Source: Nilaparvata lugens (taxonomy: Eukaryota > Arthropoda > Insecta > Hemiptera > Delphacidae). From it: a stretch of DNA of 64,000 bases. Every line of letters starts with the position of its first letter. Positions within the stretch are counted from its first letter, which is position 1. This document shows positions 24,396 through 35,903 of the stretch, in pieces. The notes below the pieces were generated by a model. It saw only the letters and a program-made list of their open reading frames with translations. It had not been told where the DNA came from and searched no databases. The position numbers were made by a program, and so were the translations under genes. The stretch covers positions 55,404,610 through 55,468,609 of the forward strand of contig NC_052505.1 of NCBI RefSeq assembly GCF_014356525.2, in the 5' to 3' direction.

Positions 24396-24960
24396 TACTC
24401 CCTTATTTTGGGGTATTTTCAGAAATCAAGTTAAATATCCTACCAAATCTCCTACACGAATACAGTGTAAGTTGTATTATAATAGCTACAGTACTTACGT
24501 ACTGTATAGTACAGTACCTGTTCGTTTTTACCGTATGATAATAGAAAGCTTTATCAAAAACAGCCATAACTTCCTTGTTTTCGGATATTTTTGAAAACGG
24601 GACTTACGCTTTAAAGAATTTGGGGTTGCTGAATCCAAATCCGAAATCAGAATCTTCCTATCTCCATTTTCAAGAAAGATAGTTTCTGAGAAAAAGTGGT
24701 GACCGGAGAGACGTAGAATCACCATGTGAAAGCGACGATTTGTCCGCTAGTATTTTGATCCAAGCCGGTTTCTGCTTGCCTCGAGGGGAAAAGACGTGAC
24801 AAAAGGAGGTTCCTGGCTAGGAGTCACCATGTGAGAGACACGATTCGACTCAATGTATTTCGACAAAAAAACGTGAACACTGTGTAGTGTTCAAGTTGCA
24901 CGTCTCCTATCGTGTGGAAGAAGCCTATCGTGTGAGAGTGGCCTTTAGGTGTTTGAAAAC
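24370..24960 (-). repeat. Repeat family R1, minus copy 2
   Basis: Direct repeat of 22380-22930. Ends with 'acgtctcctatcgtgtggaa', matching the complement of the family start at 10795-10815. Confidence 0.75.
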
Positions 24961-25019
24961 TTCTTGAAACCTTTGCCTGTCTCTTCGTGAGGCAGGAGTA
25001 TTGTTATCTTTGTACGTTC

Positions 25020-25350
25020 ACTATAATAATCATATGATAATGAAAGCTATATTGAAAACAGCTATAACTCTCTTGTTTTCGGGGATTTTTGGAAATAGGA
25101 CTCACGCTTTAAAGAATTTGGGGTCGCTGAATCCAAATCCAAAATCAGAAAACTTCTATCTTTATTTTTAAGGAAGTCAGACTTTGAGAAAACGTGATGA
25201 GTCATACTTTGAGCAAACATTGGCGTAATTGTTAGATCCGTCGGCTTATTTGTAAGATCCCCATGTGAAAGCACAGGAGAGCTGCGAAATATGAAATATG
25301 ATCTTCCGTAATATGATCTTCTAGAGCTAGGATTCTGCCATGTGAAATAA
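25020..25350 (-). repeat. Repeat family R3, minus copy
   Basis: Inverted relative to the plus copies; 'tgatgagtcatactttgagc' and 'gggatcttac' (complement) are diagnostic. Confidence 0.7.
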
Positions 25351-25404
25351 GCCTATAAGATTTAGCATAACTCATCATACACATGATGGACATATGTGTT
25401 TGTC

Positions 25405-25484
25405 AAGTTCTGTCCAATCCAATAGAATCTATGAAGATTGTGTAATTAACATTCTGCTAATAACTTTGGTGTAAACGCAGCTTA
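25405..25484 (-). repeat. Right terminus of the 14.8 kb composite
   Basis: Ends CTTTGGTGTAAACGCAGCT then TAA, the inverse of 10724-10746. The inner portion matches the left end only partly. All family R1-R3 copies and the MITE at 13207 lie between these two termini. Confidence 0.55.
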
Positions 25485-26040
25485 AGATATATTCCACTAA
25501 ACAGTAAAGACTAATAACAGAGAATGATATCAAATAGCAGAATAAAAACCCATGAAGATATGTTGGCCTAAGAAGCCTATTAAATATTGTTTATTAATAA
25601 CTCAGACAATATTAATTGAAAGGGTGTTTTTGATTTTGGAATAGATTGTTGATGAAATGTTGATTCTTTGCATGTCTTGTTTCGTTTTTATTTTCAACTT
25701 CCTAATTGAATGATGGGTAGATTTTTTGACTGAGAGGATTGTCAATGCAATACTGCTTATTTCGTTTTAGTTTGAAATTTAAAATAGAATTTTCAGTAGT
25801 TGAACGTGCTCCAGCGAGTTCTCACTTTTGACTTACTGAAGGCCAAATTAGTTGTCCGTCTGCTTGTATGTTCTACAATAACGTTAGAAAAAAATCATCA
25901 ATTCAAATTTTGAACACGTATTCTTCGAACCTTTTCACAGATCAAGTTTGTTGGAGAACAAAATTGACTCACGTCCTTTTCCAGGATATACAAAAAACAT
26001 TGGAAGTGCTTGAGAAAAACTTTGTTGAGATTCAATAATT

Positions 26041-26072
26041 ACTAGCAGAAACCCGTGCTTCGCAAGGATCTA
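26041..26072 (-). mobile_element. Helitron-like 3' terminus, minus orientation
   Basis: 'actagcagaaacccgtgctt' then 'cgcaaggatc': complement of a GC hairpin followed by CTAGT, matching 16275-16306. Sequence just inside ('ttgataatctgaaaacttga', 'cgtaatgaaattttgaagaa') also matches 16240-16275 inverted. Confidence 0.5.
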
Positions 26073-27938
26073 TTTTCAAACTTGATAATCTGAAAACTTG
26101 ACGTAATGAAATTTTGAAGAATTGAAAATAGGCCTATAACCATCCTTGGTTAATTAAGAATCTAGCCTATATGGAACATTTCAAGTTAATCAGTCCAGTA
26201 GTTCAAACGTGATGATGCGTCAAACATAATTTTCCTATCCCGTATGTGTATAAGCCAACTCTTTATTTTATTATGAATATGGTTAACGACTGCAAGAGAT
26301 AGGAGTGTGGAACAGAATAGTTGTCAAACTATGATAGCGCCAGAAGTGTCTCAAACACAATAGTAGGTACTACATGAACTTTATGAAAGTGATTTGAAAA
26401 AAAATTTAAAACAACAGAACTGAAAGTTGTCAACCTTATCATTCTACCTCCATTTAGAGAGGCTTATGTTTGAGCCGAATGAAATCTTCTATCTTCCATA
26501 GATATATATATAAATCAATGTCTGTTTGTGTGTTTGTTCCCTATGACTTGAAAAATATTTGACGTAACGGCATGAAACTTTGGGAATATGTTGTGTGATG
26601 GTTTCTGACCAGAAATTTTAATAGGTTGGCTAATAATGATAATATGATTTAGCATCTAAAGTTAACAGGTGTAATAAACACATCATTCTATGATAAATTG
26701 TGTAGGCTACTGGTATTACAACGTTAGTTTGGAGTTGAAGTATAGTTTATTGGTACCAGCTGTAGTTAATGGTTCCTTAGAAGACCTATACAAATAATTA
26801 TCACTTCCCTATCATTGAGTAACCGGAAAATGTTGGAAAAAAATTATTCACCTCATGGAAGAGAGTTGTTCATATTGCATTCATTAATGGCAGAATATAT
26901 ATTTCTCCAATTTAGCTCAGCTTATATTCATCCTAAAATGGAAGATGGAAAGAATATGTAATTCTGTGTGATTCATCGTACATCGCATATTTCGTCGACC
27001 ATCTATTAACAATCAACAACTATGAAAACATTGAATTCATCTTTGAAACACTGATTTATCCTATCTAGTTTTTTTTTAATTCAACACTTCACTGTTAGAT
27101 ATTACTACCAATTGATTGAGAATAATATGTTTTGGGAATAAATGATGCTGCATGACTAAGCACATAGGAAGTCCGTATTCAGATGTAAATGAAAATATTG
27201 ATTGTCAGATAAATTTCATGATTCACCAAATAAATTGAAGTGTGTCATGAGATACATTGACTTTTTGGCGGTACGAAGTTCCCAGGTAAGCTAGTTGTAA
27301 ATAAAGCTTTATTATTGAAAGTCAACGCTGGAAAAAGACAGGCTCAATCACCAGAAATACTATAAATTCTATAAAGGACCAGTAAGCCATTAATTATGAG
27401 TAGTTCAATCACTTCCATTATAGACACTGGATACATTATGGACAATCAATACATATGAAATTTATCAGCTACAAAAGGAAAAACTTGAAGTGACCCCGAC
27501 TACTACAATATGAATAACCATTCAGATCAAATATAAGAAATTACTCACATCTCTCATTAACTCGTACTTTTTGTTCACATAATATTAACCAAAATGAAAA
27601 TATTTACTACATTGTCCTCACATTGATATTTCGCACAATGACATGAGTTCATGAAATTATGTACTATGAGAATCACTTCTTAGATGCACTTCATTCCAGT
27701 ATTTCCTAGTGGAGAGGCGCGCTTAAGGACTCCTCAAGGATTAAAATTATAAAACACAAAAAGGATCAAACACTTATATTATAGCTTTTGAAACAATGCT
27801 CAGATTCCATCGTACCACACTTCATTCTTCTCGGCTTGTTAAGGCGGTCCAAAATCATGCATCATAAGTCAAATTCCGTTGAAAAATGGAAAATTTATTG
27901 TTGAGTGTACTTAAGCCCATATTCCAATAGTTCAATTA
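26073..27938. other. Helitron-like interior and gene-free DNA
   Basis: 26170-26260 carries 'gtccagtagttcaaacgtga' and 'cctatcccgtatgtgtataa', phrases that recur in diverged form at 47545-47605. 'agatatatatataaatcaat' at about 26501-26520 resembles a Helitron 5' end. The remainder to 27938 shows no gene. Confidence 0.35.
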
Positions 27939-27952
27939 TTTCAATTATACAG

Positions 27953-28380
27953 AGTTGGTGGAAATCATGCAAACAGCTAAGGGCCGGCTACCGAGCTTGG
28001 GACTTAGGTGAGTTCTAAACTTGAAACAGCTGGAATCAGAAAATTGGCTTTCAAAACGGGGCGTAGTTGCAGTAAATAGTTGAAGCAAAATAAATCTTTA
28101 TTTCTCTCATTTCTATAATTGGAAACGTTTCTTCTTGACGGAATGAAACATTCCTGAATGATCAAAAATAGCTGCAACCTTTCACTATTTTCTCTTCTAG
28201 CTTATTTTGTGTTCAATTTTCTAGCTTTTCAATATTCTTGTGACTTTGACTATGACTGCGACTATGCCCTGTTTCGGAAAGCCAATTTTCTGACTCTAGC
28301 TGTTTAAAATCTAGAACTCAGCTGAATCCCGAGCTCAGAAACAGGCCCTTAGCTGTTTGCATGATTTCCACCAACTGTGA
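27953..28380. mobile_element. MITE nested in the left arm of the array
   Basis: 'gtggaaatcatgcaaacagc' then 'taaggg' at 27958 is answered by its complement ending near 28374. The inverted similarity continues inward about 110 bases ('cagaaaattggctttc'). The same spot in the right arm (46690-46700) lacks this block, so it is an insertion. Candidate core termini are GGGCC next to TTA/TAA (PIF/Harbinger-like); uncertain. Confidence 0.6.
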
Positions 28381-29694
28381 CCAACATTAAGTTTGCTCTC
28401 CACTAAAATATTTATGAAATCTCTCAACGCCATCGTTTTGAGCTCATTTTGAGCTGATTTGAGCAACTTTTATTTCGTTTTGAGCACCCACCGTTTTTGA
28501 GATATGACGTTTCAAGATTTGGAGAGCCAACTTCATGCCAGCTCTCCACTTTTTGAAATCGAAAAAGTAAACACGTCATCGTTTTGAGCTCGTTTTGAGC
28601 CGATTTGAGCAACTCATATTTCGTTTTGAGCACCCACAGTTTTTGAGATATGACGTCTCAAAAATTGGAGAGCCAACTTAATGCCAGCTCTCCACTTTCT
28701 AACTCCAGAACAAGAGGTGCTCAAAACGTGGAAACCTGCACAAGAGTAGAGGTCTATGAGAAGCTACTCTCAGCAGAAATTGACGTTTTGAGCCATCACA
28801 GTTCTCAAGAAATTCCCACTCATAGTATGTCCCATGTACTATATGGTGAATCAAAAAATCAATTATAACTCCTGAACTAGAGATGCTCAATACGTGGAAA
28901 CCTGCACAAAAGTGGAGGTCCATGAGAAGCTACTCTTGGCAGAATTTGACGTTCTGAGCTATCACAGTTCTCAAGTAATTCCCACTCATAGTATGTCCCA
29001 TGTACTATATGGTAAATCAGAAAATCAATTATAACTCATGAACTAGAGGTACTCAAAACGTGGAAACCTGCACAAGAGTAGAGGTCTATGAGAAGCTACT
29101 CTCAGCAGAAATTGACGTTTTGAGCCATCACAGTTCTCAAGTAATTCCCACTCATAGTATGTACCATGTACTATATGGAAAATCAGAAAATCAATTATAA
29201 CTCCTGAACTAGAGGTGCGCGAAACGTGGGAACCTGCACAAGAGTAGAGGTCTATGAGAAGCTACTCTCAGCAGAAATCGACGTTTTGAGCCATCACAGT
29301 TCTCAATTAATTCCCACTCATAGTATGTACCATGTACTATATGGTAAATCAAAAAATCAAATGACCTTGAGGTTGTGAATGAAAGTCATACATAATTTCG
29401 CTCCTGGGTTTTGGAAGATTTTGTGTTATAAATAGTCACGGATAAGTACAAATTTTGAATAAATTTCATTATTAATTGTTTCTTGATCACGTTTCATCAT
29501 TTTGTTTTAGATTTTAATTCTTAATTCTATTTTATAAGCCAAACATCGTTTAGAGGTTATTTTGAGGTTAGGTTTTCGAGATTTAAAAATAAACATAGAT
29601 AGTTTACTTGACTGAAATTATAACCTAATTAAAATCCTATCATTTATAAATCAATTATTATTATTGCAAGTAATATAATTTCCTAGATAGGAAG

Positions 29695-30810
29695 ATGAGC
29701 TCAAATAGAACACCGAAGGTTATTAATAGAAATGTAAACATAGCGGGAGTACTTACGCGTTCCCAAAACCAAAATTCAAAAACGCCAAAACCAAAAACCC
29801 CAGTTCCTCAAACTACTTTAGCCGAAAAAGTTGCTCAACTACAAAGTAGCCACACTAATTTGAAAAACCAATTAGAAGTAACTCTAAAAACGTCTGAGGA
29901 AGAAAGGTTAGGGATGGTAGAAGAAATTAAATCTTTGGAACTGATTATAAAATTACAAGATGAAGACCATAAAAAAGAAATACCAAATCTAAAAAATCAA
30001 TGTAGTCTAATGTCGGAGGTAATAAAGGAACTAAAATCTAAATTTGATAATACTAAATGTATGATAGAACCTCTGTCCAAATGCAAAAAAATAGAATCTA
30101 ACCTAAATGATGGGAAATGCTCTGAAAATGGTCGAAATAAAACGTACAGTGAGGTTTTGAAGACAGCAACCAAAAATATAGCTGACGGAAATAAAGATAG
30201 GAAAGGGAGTGCTCTGCTACTGACGTCCAGTCATGGACGTGATTGCAGTGACCTCCTTGATAAAAGATTGAAAAATAAATTTGATGTCCAATGTTTTTTC
30301 AAGCCAAGTGCATCAATTAATGCAGTTGTAGAGTCAGCTAGGGAACAAACTAAAGACTTTGATGAAAATGACTATCTAATTGTACTGGGTGGCTCAAATA
30401 ATATAAATGAACCTAACTTGAATCATCTTCCTCAAGTAACAGAAAAAATCAAGGAAATTGTGCCACTCAGCAAAAAAACAAACTTAATAATAAGTACTAT
30501 TCCTAATAGGTTTGATAGGCCAGAATTAAATGAAGCAATCATTTCGACAAACAAATCAATCCATAATACAATCAACAGCCTAAAAAATAAGGATTCTAAA
30601 CAACTGGGGATTTGTTTTCTAAATGAAAGGCTGAAAAGACATAACTTCACTAATCATGGGTTGCATCTGAATCGATCTGGCAAAGTAATATTTTGTAATA
30701 GATTGGCAGAGCTGATTGAAAGCCGTTTGCAATCCTCTGGTTTAAAAACAGTCAAAAAAACAAATAACGATTTTTTAGTAAATTGGCTCAAAACAGGGAA
30801 AGGGGAATAG
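29695..30810 (+). CDS. LINE ORF1 protein with SGNH-hydrolase (esterase)-like domain
   Basis: 371 residues, complete ATG to stop. Residues 40-130 form a charged heptad-rich, probably coiled-coil segment (LAEKVAQLQSS, then LKNQLEVTL). From about residue 177 an SGNH-like fold is suggested: LLLTSSHGRD (block I, catalytic Ser), YLIVLGGSNNI (block III, Gly and Asn), and NHGLHLNRSGK (block V, catalytic His). ORF1 esterases are known in CR1-clade and related LINEs and are thought to assist RNP or membrane interactions; that role is inferred from the family. Its end overlaps the first ORF2 frame by 28 bases, in another frame. It appears intact, unlike ORF2. Confidence 0.8.
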   Translation: MSSNRTPKVINRNVNIAGVLTRSQNQNSKTPKPKTPVPQTTLAEKVAQLQSSHTNLKNQLEVTLKTSEEERLGMVEEIKSLELIIKLQDEDHKKEIPNLKNQCSLMSEVIKELKSKFDNTKCMIEPLSKCKKIESNLNDGKCSENGRNKTYSEVLKTATKNIADGNKDRKGSALLLTSSHGRDCSDLLDKRLKNKFDVQCFFKPSASINAVVESAREQTKDFDENDYLIVLGGSNNINEPNLNHLPQVTEKIKEIVPLSKKTNLIISTIPNRFDRPELNEAIISTNKSIHNTINSLKNKDSKQLGICFLNERLKRHNFTNHGLHLNRSGKVIFCNRLAELIESRLQSSGLKTVKKTNNDFLVNWLKTGKGE

Positions 30811-31181
30811 CTACAAATGCTAGAGATAGAGTAGCACAAGATGGTAAGGCTTTTAGTATTTATCATCAAAATATTCAGTATCTTCGCAACAAAATTGACA
30901 GATTAGAAGTATTTCTTAAACAGGAGCATCCTGACATTGTTATTTTCACAGAGCATGGCTTAAAAATAAAGGAAATAAATCAAGTTAGGATTCCAGGCTA
31001 TTCACTGAGATCAGAATTTTGTAGAATAGCTCATAGAAGTGGTGGTGTATGTATATTCACTAGCAATGCTAAACATACCCAAACTTATGAACTGGATTCT
31101 GTTAAGAGATTTTCTGTTGAGATGGATTTAGAGGTGACGGGACTAAGGTTAAAAATTGATGATCGATTAAATTTGAGGTAG
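30783..31181 (+). pseudogene. LINE ORF2, truncated apurinic-type endonuclease domain
   Basis: The translation gives IYHQNIQYLRNKID, DIVIFTEHGLK and RSGGVCIFT, which are the first three conserved blocks of the EEP/APE endonuclease (N-x-Q-L; E-x-W/H; GGV-x-x-Y/F). After about 31175 the reading shifts frame for GIYRSPNGDW and then breaks. The blocks that should follow (GDxN, the T-rich block, SDH) are absent because DNA between about 31260 and 31290 joins directly to the pre-RT linker. The domain therefore cannot nick DNA. It shares its frame with the RT segment at 31209. Confidence 0.75.
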
Positions 31182-31208
31182 CAGTGTTAGGTATCTATAG
31201 GTCACCAA

Positions 31209-33215
31209 ATGGAGACTGGCAAAAATTTTGTGAGCTGCTCCATACACTTTTGGAAATTACAACCGCTCGTTTCACAAATGGAATTTAAATTAGTGAGGGA
31301 TGTTCCGAGTGAAGTCAAATACAAATGTCCAAAGAAAAAATATGCAGAAGAAGTGAGGAAAGCTGAGTGTAAGAAAACAGCTGAAATATTAACAACTAGT
31401 ACCAATTTTAACTCTGCTGTTTGGGAGGTAATTGATAGAAATAGGAGAGCAGCTCAAAAAGATACAGTTACTAATGTCCCTAGGATAATCGATGAACATG
31501 GGAATTATATGGATGATAGTATAGACATTTGTAACTTTTTCAATAAGTATTATCAACAGGTTGCATATAATCTCCAAAAGTCACTGAACACTAATACTTG
31601 TAATACAACTACATTAAATGCTGAGCCAATTGAAAAGGTATTTAAATTTCATCTATTATCAAGAGATGAGTTGTCAAGAATAATAAAAAATTTGAATAAC
31701 AAAAAAACAGTAGGATTGGATGGGGTCTCAAGCAAAATTTTAAAAGAATGTGAAACTGAATTACTGGACCCTTTATTGCATCTCCTTAATACTTCACTAG
31801 AGCAGGGTATTTTCCCTGATGATCTGAAACAAGGAAAAATTTTGCCAATTTTCAAGAGTGGTGATTCTGAAAGAGTTGAAAATTATAGACCCATTAGTAT
31901 TCTAAATGTAATAAGTAAAATTTTTGAAAGAGTAGTTTTAAATAGGCTATTGATGCACCTGGAAGGAATTAATTTCATATGTGATGAACAGCATGGGTTC
32001 CAGAAAGGGAAATCTACTAAGACTGCAATAGTATCCCTTGTTGAAAGACTAATAGATATAATAGATTCAGGTGAGAAGGCAGCCGCAATATTTCTTGATT
32101 TATCCAAAGCTTTTGATTGTGTGAACCATAGAATATTATTGGAAATACTAAAAACTGTAGGTGTGAATGGTATAGAACTTGAATGGTTTGAATCATATCT
32201 CATAGGTAGAAACCAGTGTGTTGAGCTTACCAAGGTGGATGGGAATGAAATAGTAAAAATTAAATCTCAAAAACTGGAGGTCCAGGCTGGAGTACCTCAA
32301 GGCTCAATTCTGGGTCCCTTACTGTCTCTGTTGTGCGTGAACCAATTACCAGAAGAGTTAAAAGATCACAGAGCTCTGTTGTTTGCTGATGACACATCGC
32401 TTATCTTTAACAATTATTTTTTAGATAGTCTAGAAATAAATGCTTTTACTGGAGTACAGTCAATTGTCCAATTCTTGAAGCAAAGGCAATTAACAATAGA
32501 TAGTAAGAAATGTCAATTCCTACAATTCAAAAGTGAATATAATTCAGTAGAGGATAGAGAAATAAATGTGTTTGTAGAGGAAAATGAATTAGACCAAGAA
32601 GAGAAAGTAGCATTCTTGGGAATTTTATTGGACAGGAAATTAACATGGCATCCTTACATTGAGAGGATATGTAATAAGATATCATCTGGGGTATTTGTCC
32701 TGCGGCAGCTTGCTAGGCTGAATGATAAAAAACTACTGTTAACTGCTTACCATGGACTTATACTATCTCATATTAGGTATGCTATTTTAGTATGGGGTAA
32801 TTCATCTCAACAAAATATGGACAGGGTGTTTAAGATTCAAAAGAAGGCACTCAGATGTATAGAGAAAGTGAATAGGTTAGACTCTTGTAGGCCTTTATTT
32901 AAAGAGCTTGGTCTATTAACTGTGCCATCTTTGTATGTATATGAAGTTGTAATGCATGTGAAAACGAGTGGTGTGATCCAGAATTCAGATGTTCATGAGT
33001 ATAATACGCGAATCAGAGCAGATTATCATATAATGGGTCACAATAGTAGGTTATTTGAACAAAAACCAGATTATATTGGTAGGAAATTTTATAACAAGCT
33101 ACCTCAAATCTTGAAAAGTAATGATGATTTGAAGATTTTCAAAAAACAAATTAAAAAATATTTAGTTGATAGAGCTTTTTATAGTGTACAAGAATTCCTT
33201 TCAAACCTAAACTAG
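31209..33215 (+). pseudogene. LINE ORF2, reverse transcriptase segment
   Basis: A long frame of 668 codons carries a full non-LTR RT: linker with WEVIDRNRRA, then NNKKTVGLDGVSSKIL, NYRPISILNVISKIFE, FLDLSKAFDCVNH, GVPQGSILGPLL, and FADD at residues 392-395 (catalytic aspartates), followed by thumb and C-terminal region with RRLARL-like and YHGLILSH segments. FADD instead of YADD is common in LINEs. The annotated first codon is not a real start: translation should come from the endonuclease part, which is deleted. So the RT core is open but the ORF2 polyprotein is broken. Confidence 0.8.
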
Positions 33216-33298
33216 GTTGAACTACTAAGTGTTAGAATTATTATGTAATAACATGACTTGTCTTATACTCCATGACTGGAGTCTTTAGGACGTAATCT

Positions 33299-33317
33299 TA
33301 AAAAAAAAAAAAAAAAA
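33299..33317 (+). repeat. Poly(A) tail of the LINE
   Basis: About 19 consecutive A residues end the LINE directly before the array sequence resumes. Confidence 0.85.
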
Positions 33318-34274
33318 GCATTACTATATGGTAGATTAAAAAAAATCAATTCCAACTCCTGAACCAGAGTTGCTCAAAACGTGGAAACCTGCACAAGAGT
33401 AGAGGTCCATGAGGAGCTACTCTTAGCAGAAATTGACGTTTTGAGCCATCACAGTTCTCAAGTAATTCATACTCATGATATGTCCCATGTACTATATGGT
33501 AAATCAGAAAATCAATTATAACTCCTGAACTAGAGATGCTCAATACGTGGAAACCTGCACAAAAGTGGAGGTCTATGAGGAGCTACTCCCAGCAGAAATT
33601 GACGTTTTGAGCCATCACAGTTCTAGAGTAATTCCCACTCATAGTATATCCCATGTACTATATGGTAAATCAGAAAATCAATTATAACTCATGAACTAGG
33701 GGTGATCAAGCCGTGGAAACCTGCACAAAAGTAGAGGTCTATGAGAAGCTACCCTCAGCAGAAATCGACGTTTTGATCCATCACAGTTCTCAAGTAATTC
33801 CCACTCATAGTATGTACCATATACTATATGGTGAATCAAAAAATCAATTATAACTCCAGAACCTGAGGTGCTCAAAACGTGTAAACCTGCACAAGAGTAG
33901 ATGTTTATGAGGAGCAACTCTCAGCAGAAATTGACGTTTTGAGCCATCACAGTTCTCAAGTAATTCCCACTCATAGTATGTACCATTACTATATGGTAAA
34001 TCAAAAAAAATCATTTCTAACTCCTGAACCAGAGGTGCTCAAAACGTGGGAACCTGCACAAGAGTAGAGGTCCATGAGGAGCTACTCTCAGCAGAAATTG
34101 ACGTTTTGAGCCATCACAGTTCTCAAGTAATTCATACTCATGATATGTCCCATGTACTATAGGTAAATCAAAAAATCAATTATAACTCCTGAATCAGAGG
34201 TGCTCAAAACGTGAAAACCTGCACAAGAGTAGAAGTCTATAGGGAGCTACTCCCAGCAGAAATTGACGTTTTGA

Positions 34275-34280
34275 GCCATC
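34275..34280. repeat. 6-bp target duplication GCCATC, left copy
   Basis: Matches 44174-44179. Removing the element and one copy restores the array phrase 'gagccatcacagttct' found in neighbouring units, so the insertion site is exactly reconstructed. Confidence 0.9.
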
Positions 34281-34809
34281 AGTAGATGAATTCTGATACT
34301 TTGAGGAAGCTTTTTTGCTCAAAATCCCCTCCCCCCTCACCGCACGTCCATCCCGCCCACCCTTCCCACCACCCGGTGGGTGGGGGGTGTTCTAAAAATA
34401 GATTTCCCCCCCCCTCTCACACTCTCTCCCTCACCCTCTCTCTCTCTCCTTCTCCTTCTCCCTCTCCCTCTTTCTCTCTTATCTTATCTTATCTAATCTA
34501 ATCTTATCTTATCTTATCTAATCTTCCCCTCCCCCCAGTGAGGACGAGGGGGATGAAGAAGGAGAGAGTGATCTCTTTTTCTCATTGAGGGAAAAAATAG
34601 TTTCCCTTTGAGGGAAAAATTCTCTACTGACAGATTAAAGTGAATCCATTCTCTACTGTCAAATTAAAGTGAATCCATATTACTACATCTATACTGTCAA
34701 ATTGAAGTGAATCCATATTTCTACATCTATACTGTCAAATTAGAGTGAATCCATATTTCTACATCTATACTGTCAAATTAAAGTGAATGCATATTTCTAC
34801 ATCTAATGC
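34281..34809. repeat. Left terminal inverted repeat
   Basis: Pairs with 43725-44173. It includes C-rich sequence, a run of TCTTATC/TCTAATC repeats (34470-34525), the segment 'gtgaggacgagggggatgaa', GAGGGAAAAA words, and five copies of a subterminal motif close to CTGTCAAATTAAAGTGAAT. The left copy is longer because it has extra motif units. The coding-looking frame at 34286-34501 is low-complexity and not called. Confidence 0.85.
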
Positions 34810-35059
34810 TTAATAATAATGATGGTTTGCTTTCCACCTGACAGTTAAGAAAACTCAATCAATTTATATTGAATTTTCATGTGCTGTACAAACCGCAGGC
34901 GTTATTGTTAAAGTGTTTCTCCGAGAATATCTATAGTAAATTTAGAATGAGCTAGCATATCCAAAAATAGGTATAGATATCCTCAGACCTATTTCACTTG
35001 GGGGTCATACTCAAGCTCTATTTATGTCTGACATATCTCAACAGAGAGAGGTCAATGAT
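34810..35059. other. Non-coding spacer inside the left end of the element
   Basis: 250 bases between the terminal repeat and the last minus-strand gene. No motif recognised beyond one isolated 'ctgacagttaag'. Confidence 0.5.
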
Positions 35060-35374
35060 CTAAGTTGTTCTTTTACATTTTTTATCTGCAATGTCATACA
35101 AGCATTTCCAAAGTTCGTCGGAATTTGTAACGATAGTTGACAAATCATTTGCACTACAATAATGTAGATGCCCGCTATCTAGAATATCTAGCAGTTCGAA
35201 TATTTCAGATAAAATCGGAAAGTGTACATTTTCTGTTTTTGTTAACGGTAAATCAACATCTTGGAATCCTGTTGAAAATTTAATATTCTTTGCAATTGAA
35301 TCAAATTCATTAAATGAAATTGACATCAAGAGCCGAGTTAATTTTTTGAATTTTGCAAAGCTAAAACACTGCAT
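35060..35374 (-). CDS. Hypothetical protein of the virus-like element (A)
   Basis: 104 residues from an ATG at 35374. I recognise no family. The sequence is mixed alpha/beta in appearance, with a basic N-terminal stretch (KFKKLTRLL) and an acidic or hydrophobic middle (FPILSEIFELLDIL). It is the last frame of the minus-strand cluster before the left terminal repeat, 231 bases downstream of gene B. It ends with a basic KKCKRTT tail. It could be a small accessory protein or a C-terminal fragment of a decayed gene; the upstream reading is closed within a few codons. Coding status is only moderately supported. Confidence 0.4.
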   Translation of the reverse strand: MQCFSFAKFKKLTRLLMSISFNEFDSIAKNIKFSTGFQDVDLPLTKTENVHFPILSEIFELLDILDSGHLHYCSANDLSTIVTNSDELWKCLYDIADKKCKRTT

Positions 35375-35605
35375 GTCCTTGATTGCTATGAACTATAATT
35401 GATAAGGTAGGAGCTGTAACAGATGTCTGTGAGGGGGGCGTATCTTGCTTCTGAAAAAATTAATTGCAGCTTGCGTGCTAACAGCAAAATGAGGTGGGCA
35501 TAACTTTTTCGATACGTGCTTGCTCAATCAAGTCTAGACTGAAACTAAACCAAAATGCACAAGGAAATATCTGAATGGAAAATTTGTTTTCAACATAGAA
35601 AAAGT

Positions 35606-35881
35606 TTATTTACACATTTCACTACAACAATACATAACTTCATCTTCAATCCTAATTAGCTTATCTATAGACAAATTATGAGGACGATAATAACATAGAT
35701 AGTCTCTTATGTCATTTAAATTAACCGTGCTTAGAAAAATGTCTTTCAATTGTTTCGCCAAACTATAATTTTCACGAGATGATTTCTTAATAGCAATTTC
35801 GCATTCATCATACCAATCAATACAGTTTTTAAACCTCACTTCCAACTCGTTGTCGGCAGCTAACCACTTTGTCGGATCCAT
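35606..35881 (-). CDS. Hypothetical protein of the virus-like element (B)
   Basis: 91 residues from the ATG at 35881; an upstream TTG would add four residues, but the ATG (MDPTKWLAADNEL) is the better start. The composition is helical and acidic (DWYDECEIAIKK, RIEDEVMYCCSEMC) with a cysteine-rich C-terminus. No family recognised. It starts 23 bases after the stop of the preceding gene, in keeping with the tight packing of the cluster. Role unknown. Confidence 0.45.
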   Translation of the reverse strand: MDPTKWLAADNELEVRFKNCIDWYDECEIAIKKSSRENYSLAKQLKDIFLSTVNLNDIRDYLCYYRPHNLSIDKLIRIEDEVMYCCSEMCK

Positions 35882-35903
35882 GTTGTTGAGCAAATGAAGA
35901 AAA

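Larger units (their letters stand above)
29361..33317 (+). mobile_element. LINE retrotransposon, esterase-type ORF1, inserted in the array
   Basis: The array unit is interrupted after 'aaaaaatcaa' (29360) and resumes after a 19-base A tail (33299-33317). Sequence around 'tactatatggta' is present on both sides, which fits a target duplication of about 26 bases with mismatches. Order: 5'UTR, ORF1 (SGNH-hydrolase-like), partial endonuclease, reverse transcriptase, 3'UTR, poly(A). This is the layout of the CR1/L2/Jockey supergroup. The internal endonuclease deletion makes this copy defective. Confidence 0.85.

Noticed and set aside
28650..28923. Family of 60-75-codon ORFs repeated throughout 28.4-34.3 and 44.7-46.3 kb
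   Set aside because: They are translations of the 168-bp tandem unit; starts and ends vary and both strands are open. No evidence of selection on the protein.
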